From contig CAXKVR010000482.1 in the NCBI GenBank assembly GCA_964058845.1, forward strand, positions 1 through 46,734: a DNA stretch of 46,734 nucleotides, written 5' to 3'. Within the stretch, counting starts at the first letter, position 1; each line of letters opens with the position of its first letter. The DNA is from Carex sylvatica. Lineage: Eukaryota; Streptophyta; Magnoliopsida; Poales; Cyperaceae. Of this stretch, positions 31,039 to 42,509 are shown piece by piece. The notes beneath the pieces were generated by a model that made no database searches, was not told the DNA's origin, and worked only from the letters and a program-made list of their open reading frames with translations. Both the position numbers and the translations under genes were made by a program.

Positions 31039-34000
31039 ATGCCTCGTAAGTCAGCGTCACCACCTCCGCCAGCTGAAGCGGCGGCTTCTTCAGGCGCAAC
31101 TACTGCTGGGAAGAGGCCAGCTGATCAGCCTCCCGACCTAACTCCGGCCCAGAAGTCTCTCCGCTCCATGCCCACTCGCGCCACTGAAGACGCCGATAAA
31201 AAGGTTGATTTTTTTGAAGGAAATGCCATTTTTGTTTTACTGTCATTTGTTCTTACAACTATCTATGTTTGTATACTAACGTTATCTAACTAAAACAAAA
31301 GGCACCCTTTTTCATTTTACACATTTGCATCGTTGGCATGAATAATCTCAAAACACCAGAATCCTACCCACACAAAAAGTAAAGCTGGTACAACAATCAG
31401 GTACCAGTACACAAAATATATCATATCCCTACAAAGCAAAACATCAACACACAAACTTTTAAGCCTTGTTACAAAACAGTGATACAAGACTTCAAAAGCA
31501 ATTCACCAATGGAAATCACCAATGGAAATCACCCAGCTGTCAGTACTGGTACCAGTGGTACCAGTATGTTACTTTAGTAGCTCAATTTATCTTCTCTCTC
31601 TCAGTCACACACACACACATATTGAAGTCAGTATATGTATGAAATTGTTTTTTTTATACTGGGGATTGCTTCTTTGTGTGTGTTAGTTTTTGAGGTTGAA
31701 TTGAATTGTTTAAGCAGGCAAGGAGGCTTAAGGATGTTGAAATCAGCTTTCCTATTGTGCATGGCACCCTGGCTTTCTGGCTGGGTAAAAAGGCGAGCGA
31801 GTAAGTTTTCTTTTCTGTGCTAACTGTTTGTAACAGCACTTGTTTATTTAAAAGAATTTGTTTTAAGCTAAATGAAGATAATCACTATTAATTTGTCACC
31901 AGTGAATCCTGGTAATATTCTCTATTTTACCGTTATCTGGATCAGTGCAACAGACAACACTTGTACCAAAGGGACCTCAATTACACTGATTTGGCTGAAA
32001 AAAATATATTAAATAGGAAAGAACTATACTGTCCATTTGTCTAATTTAGTTAGGTTACCCCAAATAACCAGGGTTCATATCCTCTGTGTTATCTCAACTT
32101 TTCAGTTGATGTCAAAACCGGGACAAGAAGTGCTTTCGGTGCCTATTTAGATGCACGGCCAGTATTAATATAAAATGGGTTGCTTTAAGATTCATGCTGA
32201 ATGGTTCAGATTTTGTACGGATCAACTCAAAATTTGAGGTATCATAGGGGATGCGAATTCATACAAGCAAGCCTAACTAAATGTAAAAACAGCAAATAAA
32301 GAAAAATATGTGCTGAAACCTTTTTTTTTTAAATGTGTTAATCAGTAACATTAGGTAGTTAAGTTTGCCGAGGCTATTGTACTATGCATAGTGCAGCTTG
32401 GTCCGTACTATGGATCTATATTTTTGTTTTCAAAGTTCAAATAGTTGATCTGAACTGCTCAAAGCGATCAAGTGATTTTCTACCTATCTAAAAAAATAAT
32501 AAAAAAAAATTCTAAACACTATAATGGAGATCATGTTGAACAGTTCAGATTGATTGTTTGGAGTTTGAAAATGGAGATATCGATCCATAGTATGGACCAT
32601 TATGCGCTATGCGTAGTACCATAGCCTCACTCTAAGTTGGCCTTGATGGTGCAGCCCTGAAATCCTGTATGGCAATTATTTCTGAGCATATTACTTCTCT
32701 GATTTAGGTACAACTCGCACAAATGGACGGTGTATGTTAGAGGAGCAACCAATGAGGATCTAAGTGCAATTCTTAAACGGGTTGTATTTCAACTTCATCC
32801 CAGTTTCAACAACCCGACAAGAGTTATTGAATCGCCACCTTATGAGGTGTCAGAATCTGGGTGGGGAGAGTTTGAAATTGCAATTTCTCTTTACTTCCAC
32901 AGTGACGTTTGTGACAAGAGGATAGATCTGTAAGTTCCTACTTGAAAATTAATACTATAGTTGAAGCATATAATCTTTTTTTGTTAAATTAATGATTACT
33001 TGTGTACTGTATTGATTAATGTGGTAACAGAAATGGTTATGATGGTACTTCAACTATAATTTTTTATTTAAGAAATTAGTGTTATATTATAAAGGAAACA
33101 CAAAGAGTGTTGGGGTTTTTCGATGGAATAGATGGATCCGGAAAAAAATTCGGATCCAAACTTTGGAACTGAATTTTTTTTTTTTTTTTTTTCTGAAAGA
33201 GTGACTGAGTTTTTTTTTTTAAACAGAAATAGTGCTGGAATTTTTTTTGGAACAGTGGCTGGGATTTTTTTCGAAACAAAAAATAGTGGATGGAATGATT
33301 TCTGAAACAGAAAACACATTGGATCTGAATTTTTTTTTTTCATAGATGGAATTTTGGAAAGTTTGAATCTGAATTTTTTTTCGGATCCATCTATGCTATC
33401 GAAAAACCCCAGCACTCTTTCTGTTTCCCTTTATTATTTGATAATAATCTCTATTAATAAAAAATTATCGTTTCATTTTTTACTATAAGCTGAAACTAGA
33501 GTATGCCAGTATAGTCCCTGAAAATCCAAGTGATAAAAAATGCAACATGAATAATAGACAAAAATTTGCACACAAACCCTACTAAGAAATGAAACCAAGA
33601 AAATAAAAGTAAAGAATTACAAATGGCATGGTTTCACAGATACCACCAATTGAAGTTATACCCTGAAGATGAATCGCCTCAGTCAATAAAGAAACCGGTG
33701 GTAGTTGAAGTATATGATGAGATCGTATTTCCCGAGCCTACTGAAGCTTTCTTTGTTCGAGTCCAAAACCATCCGGCTGCAATCGTGCCTAGGTTGCCGC
33801 CTTCTTTCAATTTGCCCCCTCCTGGTATGTAAAATTCTACTATGCTATAATAGGGTTCGATTGTTTTTATCGGTGCTTGTCATAGAGAAACTGGTCATGA
33901 TATGTTAATTTGAAGTATTTGATTTGAAAGTAACAAAAATAATATAAGGTTTTAAAATTTGGCATTATAATTTAATTATATTATATATTTTTATCATGAA

Positions 34001-35049
34001 TATAAATGATAATTGAGTCCAGCTACTATGACATTAGTGGTATTCGAGCCTAAGTGCCTCGACTTTTTCTAATATGAATTTTCCCTGGTTTAAGGATATT
34101 TTGATTATTTATACTGATAAAGCTAACAGTATTCAGTGAAAATAATGATATTTTTTCAATCATTATCATACAATAGAGGTTTGAATCCTCTATAATTGTT
34201 CCAATGTACAAAGTTTGCTTTTGGTAGTTTTATGAGAGTCATGATTATATTCTTGTAGGGCCCATTGAGCATTCAAGTGAAAGGCGGCGAGGTGATACCA
34301 AGGAGAATCCTTTGAGTCAATGGTACATGAATTTTTCCGAGGCCGATGAGTTGCTCAAGCTAGCAGCAGCTCGTCAACAGGTGAGAATGATGTGACTTCC
34401 AATACACATCATAAAGATTAATCTATAACTTTGGTTCTTAAATGTATGTTGTATTCGTTTTATTTTGCATATTGTTTAAGAATTCATAATTGATCATTCA
34501 CTTCTGATACATTACAGAGGTGTAATTTCAGTTGGGCTAACATGCTTTATAAGGTGTGGTCCCCCTTGTGCTTTACATCCTTATCTTTGTTTTCAAGTTC
34601 AAACAATAGTCGATCTGAACCACTCCAACTGCTCAATATGACCTTCAGATTAAAATGTGCTTGGAGACAAATTTGACATTTTTGGAAACTTTTTACTATT
34701 TTTTTTAAATAGGTAGAAATCACAGTTTTTCGGAAGATTCTGGAGCATCCCAAAACAATGATTTTGTATATCTAAAGAAATAATAAAATAAATTCTAAAA
34801 AATGTAAAATTTGGTCTCTAATCACATTTTTATATGGAGATCATTGTTGAGTGGTTCGGATCAACCCGTTTGGACTTTGAAAATGACACAGCATATGAGT
34901 CCAATTCGGTGTAATTTCTTCGACCTATTGTGTTTATAATTGATTCGTTATTTTTCTGTCTTTTCCAGGTGCAAGCACACATAGTGAAGCTGAGGAGGCA
35001 GTTAAGTATGTTAGAGGGCACGCCATCCAAAGTTGCTTCCGGTCAATAA
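31039..35049 (+). CDS. YAF9A: YEATS-domain protein, YAF9/TAF14b/GAS41 type
   Basis: There are six exons: 31039-31203, 31718-31800, 32708-32929, 33640-33824, 34259-34380 and 34969-35049. All introns are GT-AG and in phase, giving 285 residues. Residues 1-55 are a proline/alanine-rich plant-variable N-terminus. The YEATS domain runs from about 59 to 170: [34 protein letters not shown] (Trp89), [13 protein letters not shown], and [12 protein letters not shown] with the aromatic-cage GW-GEF at 134-138. Then come [11 protein letters not shown] and the [20 protein letters not shown] segment, and a C-terminal helix [20 protein letters not shown] that binds complex partners. The family reads acetyl or crotonyl lysine on histone H3 and is a shared subunit of SWR1 (H2A.Z exchange) and NuA4; in plants it links to flowering-time control. 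Introns 2, 3 and 5 carry foldback elements. The symbol is by family resemblance only and could equally be TAF14B-like. Confidence 0.93.
32370..32628. mobile_element. Mutator-like foldback MITE in YEATS intron 2
   Basis: The inverted arms are about 90 bases: left gaggctattgtactatgcat...; right, reverse complemented, gaggctatggtactacgcat.... They run through tggtccRtactatggatc to a-tctgaactg-tc. The flanks taagtttgcc (32360) and taagttggcc (32633) are a probable 10-bp duplication with one change. It has no coding content. The inner word gatctgaac also occurs at 34613 and at about 12487. Confidence 0.8.
33091..33432. mobile_element. Foldback MITE (342 bp) in YEATS intron 3
   Basis: The arms of about 65 bases are aaaggaaacacaaagagtg...ggggtttttcgat..., and the reverse complement of the right end is aaagggaaacagaaagagtg.... 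Both reach atagatggatccg. attat flanks both ends (33086, 33433). The middle is a decayed repeat of aacagaaatagtg-tggaatttttt. Low-complexity frames of 65-115 codons on the minus strand result from this. Confidence 0.8.
34530..34907. mobile_element. Mutator-like MITE (378 bp) in YEATS intron 5
   Basis: A perfect 11-bp direct repeat ggtgtaatttc (34519-34529, 34908-34918) flanks it. The ends are ttgggctaacatgc and, reverse complemented, ttggactcatatgc. Inner inverted blocks ttttcaagttcaaac...gatctgaacca pair with ggttcggatcaa...gttt-ggactttgaaaa. It is the same superfamily as the element in intron 2. Confidence 0.8.
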
Positions 35050-36320
35050 CCGATCTCTCTGCTTTACAATGGTATTGTCAACACCGAAACCTAGATATGT
35101 GTGCTAACCTAGAATCATGGTGGCCAATTGCTTTTGTAATTCTGATATTTTCAGGGTTTATTATGTGATATATGTTAGTACGGTATGCTAATGTAGGGTT
35201 CTGCTTATTAACTTGTGCTAATTTTTCTAGTTTGTGTATTAATTAATGACACTTATAACCATTGACATGTGGTGTTTAATCTTATCATTTTCGTTCAATT
35301 TTGTGCACCTTTCGGGGTTTCTTTGTCTAATTAGCAATAATCATAAATGTGTTGTAGAAACCAGAGGAACTTAGAATGTAGGTTTAAATTAAACTATTGC
35401 ATGTAAGACGAAAATTCTATTTTGGTGGCAATTATAATATTATCTCAATTGTACCTTTAGCCCTATCTGCCTTTTTTTATTAGTGTAAAAGTGGTGCTTT
35501 TCAGATTAGTAAAAATGTTATTTAGAATGTACATTTGGAATAGTGAATAGCTGTAATAGATAATTAAGAAGAAATCTGAAAAAGAATTATTTTCTCTCTT
35601 CATCCTTGAGAATAGATGCTATTTCATCTGATACAAGGAACCGCAGATTAGTGAGAATAGCATGTTCTTTTTTTGAATCCCATAATTCTTGTGAATAATA
35701 GCTATTCTCAGAATATTAGCTATTCTTGGTGATTCAAACATAAACGTTACCGCCAACATAAATTGTCCAGGTCAATTTTGACGATGATCAGATAGTTTAG
35801 GCCTAGTTTTGAATAAAACTTCGTTTGATTCCCTTTGTACCAAAATTCCACCCTTTATGTGAACTCAGATCCAGTGCGACACCTGACTGTGTAGAATGAG
35901 ATCTGGGTCGTCACTTTTAATTTAGCACGAATCTCATAACGGACCCCCCTTAAGGAGCTCATAGCAATACTGATGTCTTGAATATTAGTACTGAAAATAT
36001 CACTCTGATACAAATTTTTTGTGTTGGTTGGATGGGTTTTAGTGACAATTCATATGGATTTGATTATTGATTCTGAAATGATGGAACATTTTGCTGATGT
36101 ACATATATAAACACAATAGAGCAATATAACCAAAATTAAACCTAGAATTATCGTCTATTAAACAGTAGCAAGGGTTGATAGTTATGTGACTTAAATTACA
36201 CTAGAGTTCATAGCTCTTGAGTTGCATCTAATGCTCAAATTGAAGAACAGAAACAATGGAAAATTGTCAGTTAATAACAGAATTTCTTGCATAAATAGGT
36301 AATGTTCCCATCTCCTATAA
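35050..36320. other. YEATS 3' UTR and AT-rich intergenic DNA
   Basis: No gene is seen. At about 35540-35735, repeated gaatagct/agctattc words suggest a small decayed inverted-repeat element, but its ends are not clear. Confidence 0.35.
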
Positions 36321-36324
36321 CAAA

Positions 36325-37415
36325 AAAATAATCATTTTAGTACCCACACCTCCGTCCCCGCACTGTACTCGCATATTTTCTAACTCAGTCAACCTTCTAA
36401 TTTGACCATCCTAACTAACGACTTTCTAAAATAGACTCTCTCTCTCTTTCCCCACCTCCATTAGTGATATAAATCGGCTCTCAATCTGATATGCTTGCAG
36501 AGAAAATAAAAAATTCTCAAATCGTGTCGACTGCCTCTGCAACCCGAATCACCTCTACCTTACCAGTCTCCTTCTGCGGGCCCCCTGCGTGCTTCCTCTA
36601 CTCACCACCTCTTTTTGGCATTATAGACAATAATACTTTGTTACATTTATGTTAATACTTGATTGGATATATATCTACATTTCTTATAACATATATTAAT
36701 ACTTTCCATCTGTAATATATAAAATATTGAACTGATAAATAATTTTTATTTTATTGTTCAATATCAGAATGGATATTGATCTAAATGTGTATTTTTGAGA
36801 TGATTTATGCATACAAGATAAATAATTTTCATTTTATGATAACTGTATAGTTATAAACACTTTTTGAGATTGCTGTAAGCACAACGTAGTATAGATATAA
36901 ATACTTTCAATACTTAGATATTAATACTTTCAGTCCTCACATGTAGTTATGGTTCTCCCATGCCATTTGAGTGGTTCCTAATGAGGGTACGACGTTAGAA
37001 ATTTTGAAAAAAAGGTGCGGGTACGATTATTTAAAAATAATTAATTTATCATTTGCATTGTTTACTATATAGATATATAGATATAAATATTTGTGTTCTT
37101 TGGACTACATACTTCAAGATTTGACTATTAATATTAAAAAAAAAGTTACAAATCTGAAACGATTGCGGTCCCCACAAGCAATTATGGCAGTTTAGATGCG
37201 GGTATGACGTCAAAAATTTCAAAAAATGTGCGGGTACGATTATTTAAAAAAAATTAATTTATCATTTGCATTGTTTACTATATAGATATAAATATTTGTG
37301 TTCTGTGGACTACATACTTCAAGATTTGACTATTAATATTAAAAAAAAGTTACAGATCTGAAATGGTTGCAGTCCTCACAAGCAGTTAAGGTAGTTTAGG
37401 TGCGGATACTCATAT
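36325..37415. mobile_element. Possible DNA element with gtgcgggtac termini
   Basis: The left end carries aaaataatcattttagtacc, then cacacct. The right part carries ggtgcgggtacgattattt twice and then ggtgcggatactcatat, the inverted counterpart. A GC-richer stretch (36520-36600) lies inside. No transposase and no certain target duplication are seen. Confidence 0.4.
36985..37415. repeat. Tandem duplication with 213-bp period
   Basis: gtgcgggtacgattattt starts at 37015 and 37228. The following ~190 bases (atttgcattgtttactatat, ggactacatacttcaagatt) are nearly the same in both, differing by small indels. Confidence 0.85.
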
Positions 37416-37824
37416 CAGCTTCCATAACAAAAATGTGATAAAATTAGTAATTTCAGAAAGAAAAAAAAAATAGTTTTTCTCAAAATTAAATATGGAAAAA
37501 AATTTAAGAAAAATCTTAGAACTAAAAATGCTAAACTCAAAGAGTTTGAAGGGAATATTAACCTCAAATTGCACAATTTTGCTCTTCTTTTTTTCCCCCA
37601 AATTGCAGAGTTTTTTTGGAAAATTGAACAATCAGAAGTGCAGGGAAAAAAAATTCTGAGAACTTTCACTTCATCATTTTGTGGTGCATCAAACATGTCT
37701 TTCTTAGGAACTAAGAACAAGCCCATTGTATGTGCATCTACATAATATTTCAGGCCCAATTTTCTCACAACTCAAGGCCTCATATAATGTATAAATTATA
37801 GAATGGCTAGACCGTTGAACAAAC

Positions 37825-38355
37825 TTGGGTGTAAACGGTCGGATACGAATCAAATAGTGGTCTTATTGTATCCGTATCCATTATAATTTTTTGGATACGG
37901 ATACAAATACGGATAGTCTCGGATACGGATACGGATCGGATATTAAATATTACGAATACGGATCGGATATCGGACGGATATGAATATTTTTCATAATTAG
38001 CTTGTTAGTTACAAAATATCAATTGTATTATTAAAATATTAGTCACTAATTATGTCATAGTATTATATTATTCTTCAAAATACATATATATATATCTATA
38101 TGCAATTTAATAAATTATTCGTACAATATGCAATTTAATAAATCAATTTAAGAACATATATCACATTTGTTGTGGTTTAAAGTGTAAATGGTCGGATACA
38201 GATAGTAAAATGCCTTATCGTATCCGCATCCGTTATAATTTTTCGGATACGGATACGGATAGTCTCAGAAACGGATACGGATCGGATAATTTAAGTACTT
38301 TTCTGGATTTCGATTCGAACGAAATCGGATATTATCTGATCCGTTTACACCCCTA
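37825..38355. mobile_element. hAT-type MITE (531 bp) with cggatacggata repeats
   Basis: The left end ttgggtgtaaacgg and the right end (reverse complemented taggggtgtaaacgg) are flanked by a perfect 8-bp duplication gaacaaac (37817-37824, 38356-38363). Both halves contain runs of cggatacggata and the inverse tatccgtatcc, probably subterminal binding repeats. It is related to 6057-6756. Confidence 0.85.
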
Positions 38356-38363
38356 GAACAAAC

Positions 38364-41300
38364 TCATTTTACAGTTAGAAATACTAGAAAGAAATTTTTT
38401 TTTTTTTTAAGTTAGTTTAATTCTGATTATACAATTATATATCATTCCAATGTATACGTTTTTGTCTCATGAAATAATTATTTGTTGCTCAAATCATGTG
38501 ATACTAACACCAGACAAAAATATATTCCATGCATACCAGGCTGCCAGAATTCAAAGGTACACTTGCACCAACAACAGCATTAGGATTAGGTATCTCTTTA
38601 GGTTTTTATTTTATTTTATTTTTATAAAGTTATGAACCTATCCAATCCCATGATTGGTTTACAAAATATAAGTGAAACTAAGTAAAAAAAAATGTAAAAC
38701 AAAAGAAATCTGAGTTGACCAATTTTTTATGTACCCATATATTATACATTCAGATATCATTAATTATTTCTTTTCTTTAAGCTTGTAGTGTACTCAAATA
38801 ACAATTAATGTAATGTGAATTTTACTTGTAGACATATATTCATACCAGCTTTTAATTAAGTACTAATAGTTAGTTCCAACTTCCAAGTTGATTGCACATT
38901 TGTACTATATATTATATATATTATATATCAAACATGGGTATTGATATATTTTTCTATTAAATAGAGACAAGATAAAACATTTTTTCTCAAAATAAAATAT
39001 GAATATTATTTTTAAGAAATTGCATGCAACAAACATGTCAGTTGCAGGTGACTGTTGATAATAAATGAAATGATGGTGATGTAGTAGCTTCATGGTACTG
39101 TACATTTGTGTGTGACAGGATCCATTTGGATGCTTGTGCACACTCATTTAATCTCAATTTATTTCTATCCGGTCTGTTTTGGCATTTGGACCACTATCTC
39201 TCCTCTCTTAACTTCCAGCCTACCACAGTTAGGTCACAGTTTCTGATACAAACCATTGCCTAAGGGCTTATTCTCAAAAAAAAAGAAAAAAAAAAAGAAA
39301 AAAAGATACAAACCATTTTCTCCTCTCCATTTCAGAGGAGAACTGGATATATATATAAATTTATCTTTTTTTAATGTGTTGTATTATATCATGAAATTTA
39401 TACCCTAAGGGTGCTAAGTTCCTAGGAAACTAACTATATCAGGTATTAAGTAGCTATATGAAATTTTTGTTCTTGAGTTGTTAACTTATTTAAAGGTATA
39501 TTTATCATACACAATATACTTACAGAAAAATGCGTAAAAAAATGTTGTGGATCATGAATTAATATGTCAATAATTTTGAGAGTTATATATTTAAATCATA
39601 ATATATAATATATTAATTAAGTCCAAACAAAAAAAAAATGATATTTACGATCTGCTATAATCTAAGAAGAGAGTTGTTAATGAACTCGCACAGATCATTC
39701 TGCACGTATTTTGGTGCTTAGCATAAATAAAAATTGACGAACCAAATATGTTGAAAATGGTATCACTGTCTAATAAATACACAAACACATGTCTATTATC
39801 TCATAATACATATATATTACATTGAAATAAATAAATTTTCTGAGTATAAAGAATGACACAAATTTTTTAGACATGAACTAAATAAAACAATAAATTTAAC
39901 TAATTTCTCTCATTTTCTTAAAAGAAGTTGGATGTTATCCACCAAACTATTTAATATCTACAAATTATTTCTTATTCGGATTCTGAACCTGCTACCTCCA
40001 ACACAAAAAAGTATTACTTTTTGCTACTAGATCAATGGCTCGTTTTCTTTTAGTTCATCTTTTATATACTATCCAAATTTAAAAAGTACCAGAGGGCAGC
40101 GGTAGAATTATATAATTGAGAGAAGCAACATTGTCGAAAACAAATATTAAATTGGTACGTACCACTCAAAGGAGACAGAGTCTGACTCCTCGTGAGTAAG
40201 GTAAAGAGAAGTTGTACCTTTAAACCTTTTGTTTCCCTACTTTTAGTCCTTTTTAGCCCCGAGTTTAATTTTTTTTATTTTTTTATTTTTTTATTTTTTA
40301 CATTTGTATATTTAAGTTATAAGTTTAGTACAAATGGTTATGAAGAATATATGCTCTTCACTTAATACAGATGTTCAATTTTTGTAAAAATATGTAGAAA
40401 AGATAAATGTTGGATTATGGGAATCCTTATTACAAAAAATTAAGGTACATATTTAATTTCATGTCTCTAATTTGATTTCTGAAATTTTCAAACTCACACT
40501 ACCGTTTGTATATATATGACTACAATCAAACAGGGGATTAATTGCACATAAGGTCATGGCCCCAATATTTTTGTCAATTGATCCATATATGTCTATCTCA
40601 CAAACATATATATAGTTCTTAGACACTTATATATATACTTAACCAAAACTCCGTTTATATAATTGCTCCACTTAACAATCTCTGTAGTGCTATATTTTTA
40701 TAGCAAGGAAGATGCAATCATTTCTTCATATGTCAATTTGTTTGTACCAATGATCTAGCTAGTCTCTCAAATTTTGAGGAGTTTGATTTCAAGAGCTGTT
40801 GTGGGTTATAAGCTATATATATATACTTCATTTTTAAGTATGCTTTGTAAAACTTCATTTACAATCAATATATAATCTCTGTCAATGAAGAGTTTTCGCA
40901 TTTATCCATGGTACATCATATGACCACAACCCTCTAAAAAACAAAGCAAGCACTTTTCTCGACCTGTTTACAACGTATGTGTAACAGAACCGTACATGCC
41001 TTATAACCAAGTACCGGTAACACAATCATCTGGAAAACACAGCTTTTCTGGCTTGGTCACAACATGTAATAGAACCGGATCGATGTGTTATAACGGAACC
41101 TGCAACACAACTCTCTCTAATTGTATACATCATAATGTAATCAAACGGGCATTATAACGGGCCTATGAAATTGCACCGTAATGTATGTTCTGTGTCTATG
41201 TTTGATCCAAGTTATTTTGATATTATTCCAATTCCTCTAAAGATATCCAAGCATATATTTCATCATACTGTCTCAATACTCTAATTTCCAACACTAAAAA

Positions 41301-41845
41301 AATTGCAGAAAGTTCCATAACATTTTGCATATATAAACAGTTCATTAATTAAATCTACCAAAGCAGTATATAAATTGCAGCTTAATAAGCATTAAAAAGA
41401 TCAAATTATGTATGATGCAACGTCATTCGAGACCTGATTATTCCAACTGGCCGGATCGATGCGTCTCAATGTTAACCAAGTACATGGAAAACAAAATATA
41501 AAAGCAACAAGAAACCTCCTATGCCTACTTAATTAGCATACTTCATTAATTCTAATAATGATAAACTAAGCATCTCACAGAGAATATATAATTAATCTTC
41601 TCTTGTTTTTTAAATAAAGCTTATGTTATTATATTTAAAGTGTTGAATCCGTAAAGCATACCGGCCCTTTGCGTAAGAAAACAAATTGAACAAGATATAT
41701 ATATCTACAATGTTTATATAATTTTATTTTATCACTCATATATGTACTTACATTAACTTAGAAATTAATCATCACTCTGTTATCATACAAAAACATGCTC
41801 TGTGAAACAAATAATAAAGAAAAAAAATCATAAAACAATATGTGC
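38364..41845. other. Gene-poor AT-rich DNA
   Basis: About 3.5 kb has no frame, domain, RNA gene or transposon end that I can support. A/T homopolymers and ATAT tracts are common. An A-rich run at 39277-39304 and a tttttattttttt tract at 40268-40300 are simple repeats. The part nearest 41845 is the OVATE gene's 3' flank. Confidence 0.4.
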
Positions 41846-42433
41846 TCATCTCCTTTCAATTCCCTCCTCAATCTCAAAAGAAAAGCATGAGCAAGAAGAA
41901 CAAGAAGAAATATGGTTAGATAAATTACTAGAATTATGAGATTTAGCAAGGCTCATTAGCAAATCCACAAATGCTCCAAGAATAATGCCATGTGTCATCT
42001 TCCCATTGGCTCTTAGGTACCAACCAAGCATCTCTTGTAACCAATCCCAATCCTTCTCACCATGAACCCTTACCATCTGCTCCATTGATTCTCTAAAATC
42101 TTTGTATGGGTCTTTTGATTCCATTGCCATTGCTACACCTCCTTTGAAAGAACCAGTCACTGTACTGTATACATTCTTGTGTGCCACTTTTACCCCTGCC
42201 ACCTCCATTATCGATTTGGTACCATATCCTGGCTCGAAAAACAATCGGTCTGACTCAGTCAAGTCGACTATGTCTTTCGATAAGTCAAATGTTGCATCGT
42301 GCTCTTCGGTTATTTTATTGAAGATATGGTTTTGTTCACAGTCATTACTTTGGTTTTTGCATGAAGGCCAAGGTCCATTTGTATCTTTGGTTGTCCTAGT
42401 GAAGAAAGAAGTGAAACCAAAGCTCTTTACCAT
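41846..42433 (-). CDS. OVATE family protein (OFP)
   Basis: It is a single-exon frame of 195 residues, as usual for this family. The N-terminus carries the OFP-typical PWPSCKNQ (residues 21-28) and the middle segment RLFFEPGYGTKSIME. The C-terminal OVATE domain spans about 98-162: GGVAMAMESKDPYKDFRESM, QMVRVHGEKDWDWLQEMLGW, YLRANGKMTHGIILGAFVDL. The DP-Y-DFR-SM and W-WL-ELL-WYL positions are kept. The tail is serine/cysteine-rich (SSCSSCSCFSF). OFPs are plant-specific nuclear repressors that bind TALE homeodomain and TRM proteins and shape organs and fruit. Length and the short linker suggest the OFP13/16/18-like subgroup, not certain. The ATG at 42433 is preceded by a GA-rich leader. Confidence 0.92.
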   Translation of the reverse strand: MVKSFGFTSFFTRTTKDTNGPWPSCKNQSNDCEQNHIFNKITEEHDATFDLSKDIVDLTESDRLFFEPGYGTKSIMEVAGVKVAHKNVYSTVTGSFKGGVAMAMESKDPYKDFRESMEQMVRVHGEKDWDWLQEMLGWYLRANGKMTHGIILGAFVDLLMSLAKSHNSSNLSNHISSCSSCSCFSFEIEEGIERR

Positions 42434-42459
42434 GTTGAGACTTGAGAGCGAGAGAAGGG

Positions 42460-42460
<1 letters not shown>

Positions 42461-42492
<32 letters not shown>

Positions 42493-42503
42493 GAAGAGAG
42501 AGA
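42461..42503. repeat. GA microsatellite in the OVATE leader
   Basis: On the coding strand this is a CT-rich run 28-70 bases before the ATG, likely within the 5' UTR. CT/GA leaders are common in plants and bind GAGA-type BBR/BPC factors, so a regulatory role is possible. Confidence 0.7.
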
Positions 42504-42509
42504 GGAGCA

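Noticed and set aside
33068..33415. 115-codon lysine/phenylalanine-rich minus frame
   Set aside because: It runs through T/A homopolymers of the foldback element in YEATS intron 3.
35540..35735. Inverted gaatagct words as a Tourist-like MITE
   Set aside because: The ends and target duplication could not be fixed by eye, so it is mentioned only within the intergenic entry.
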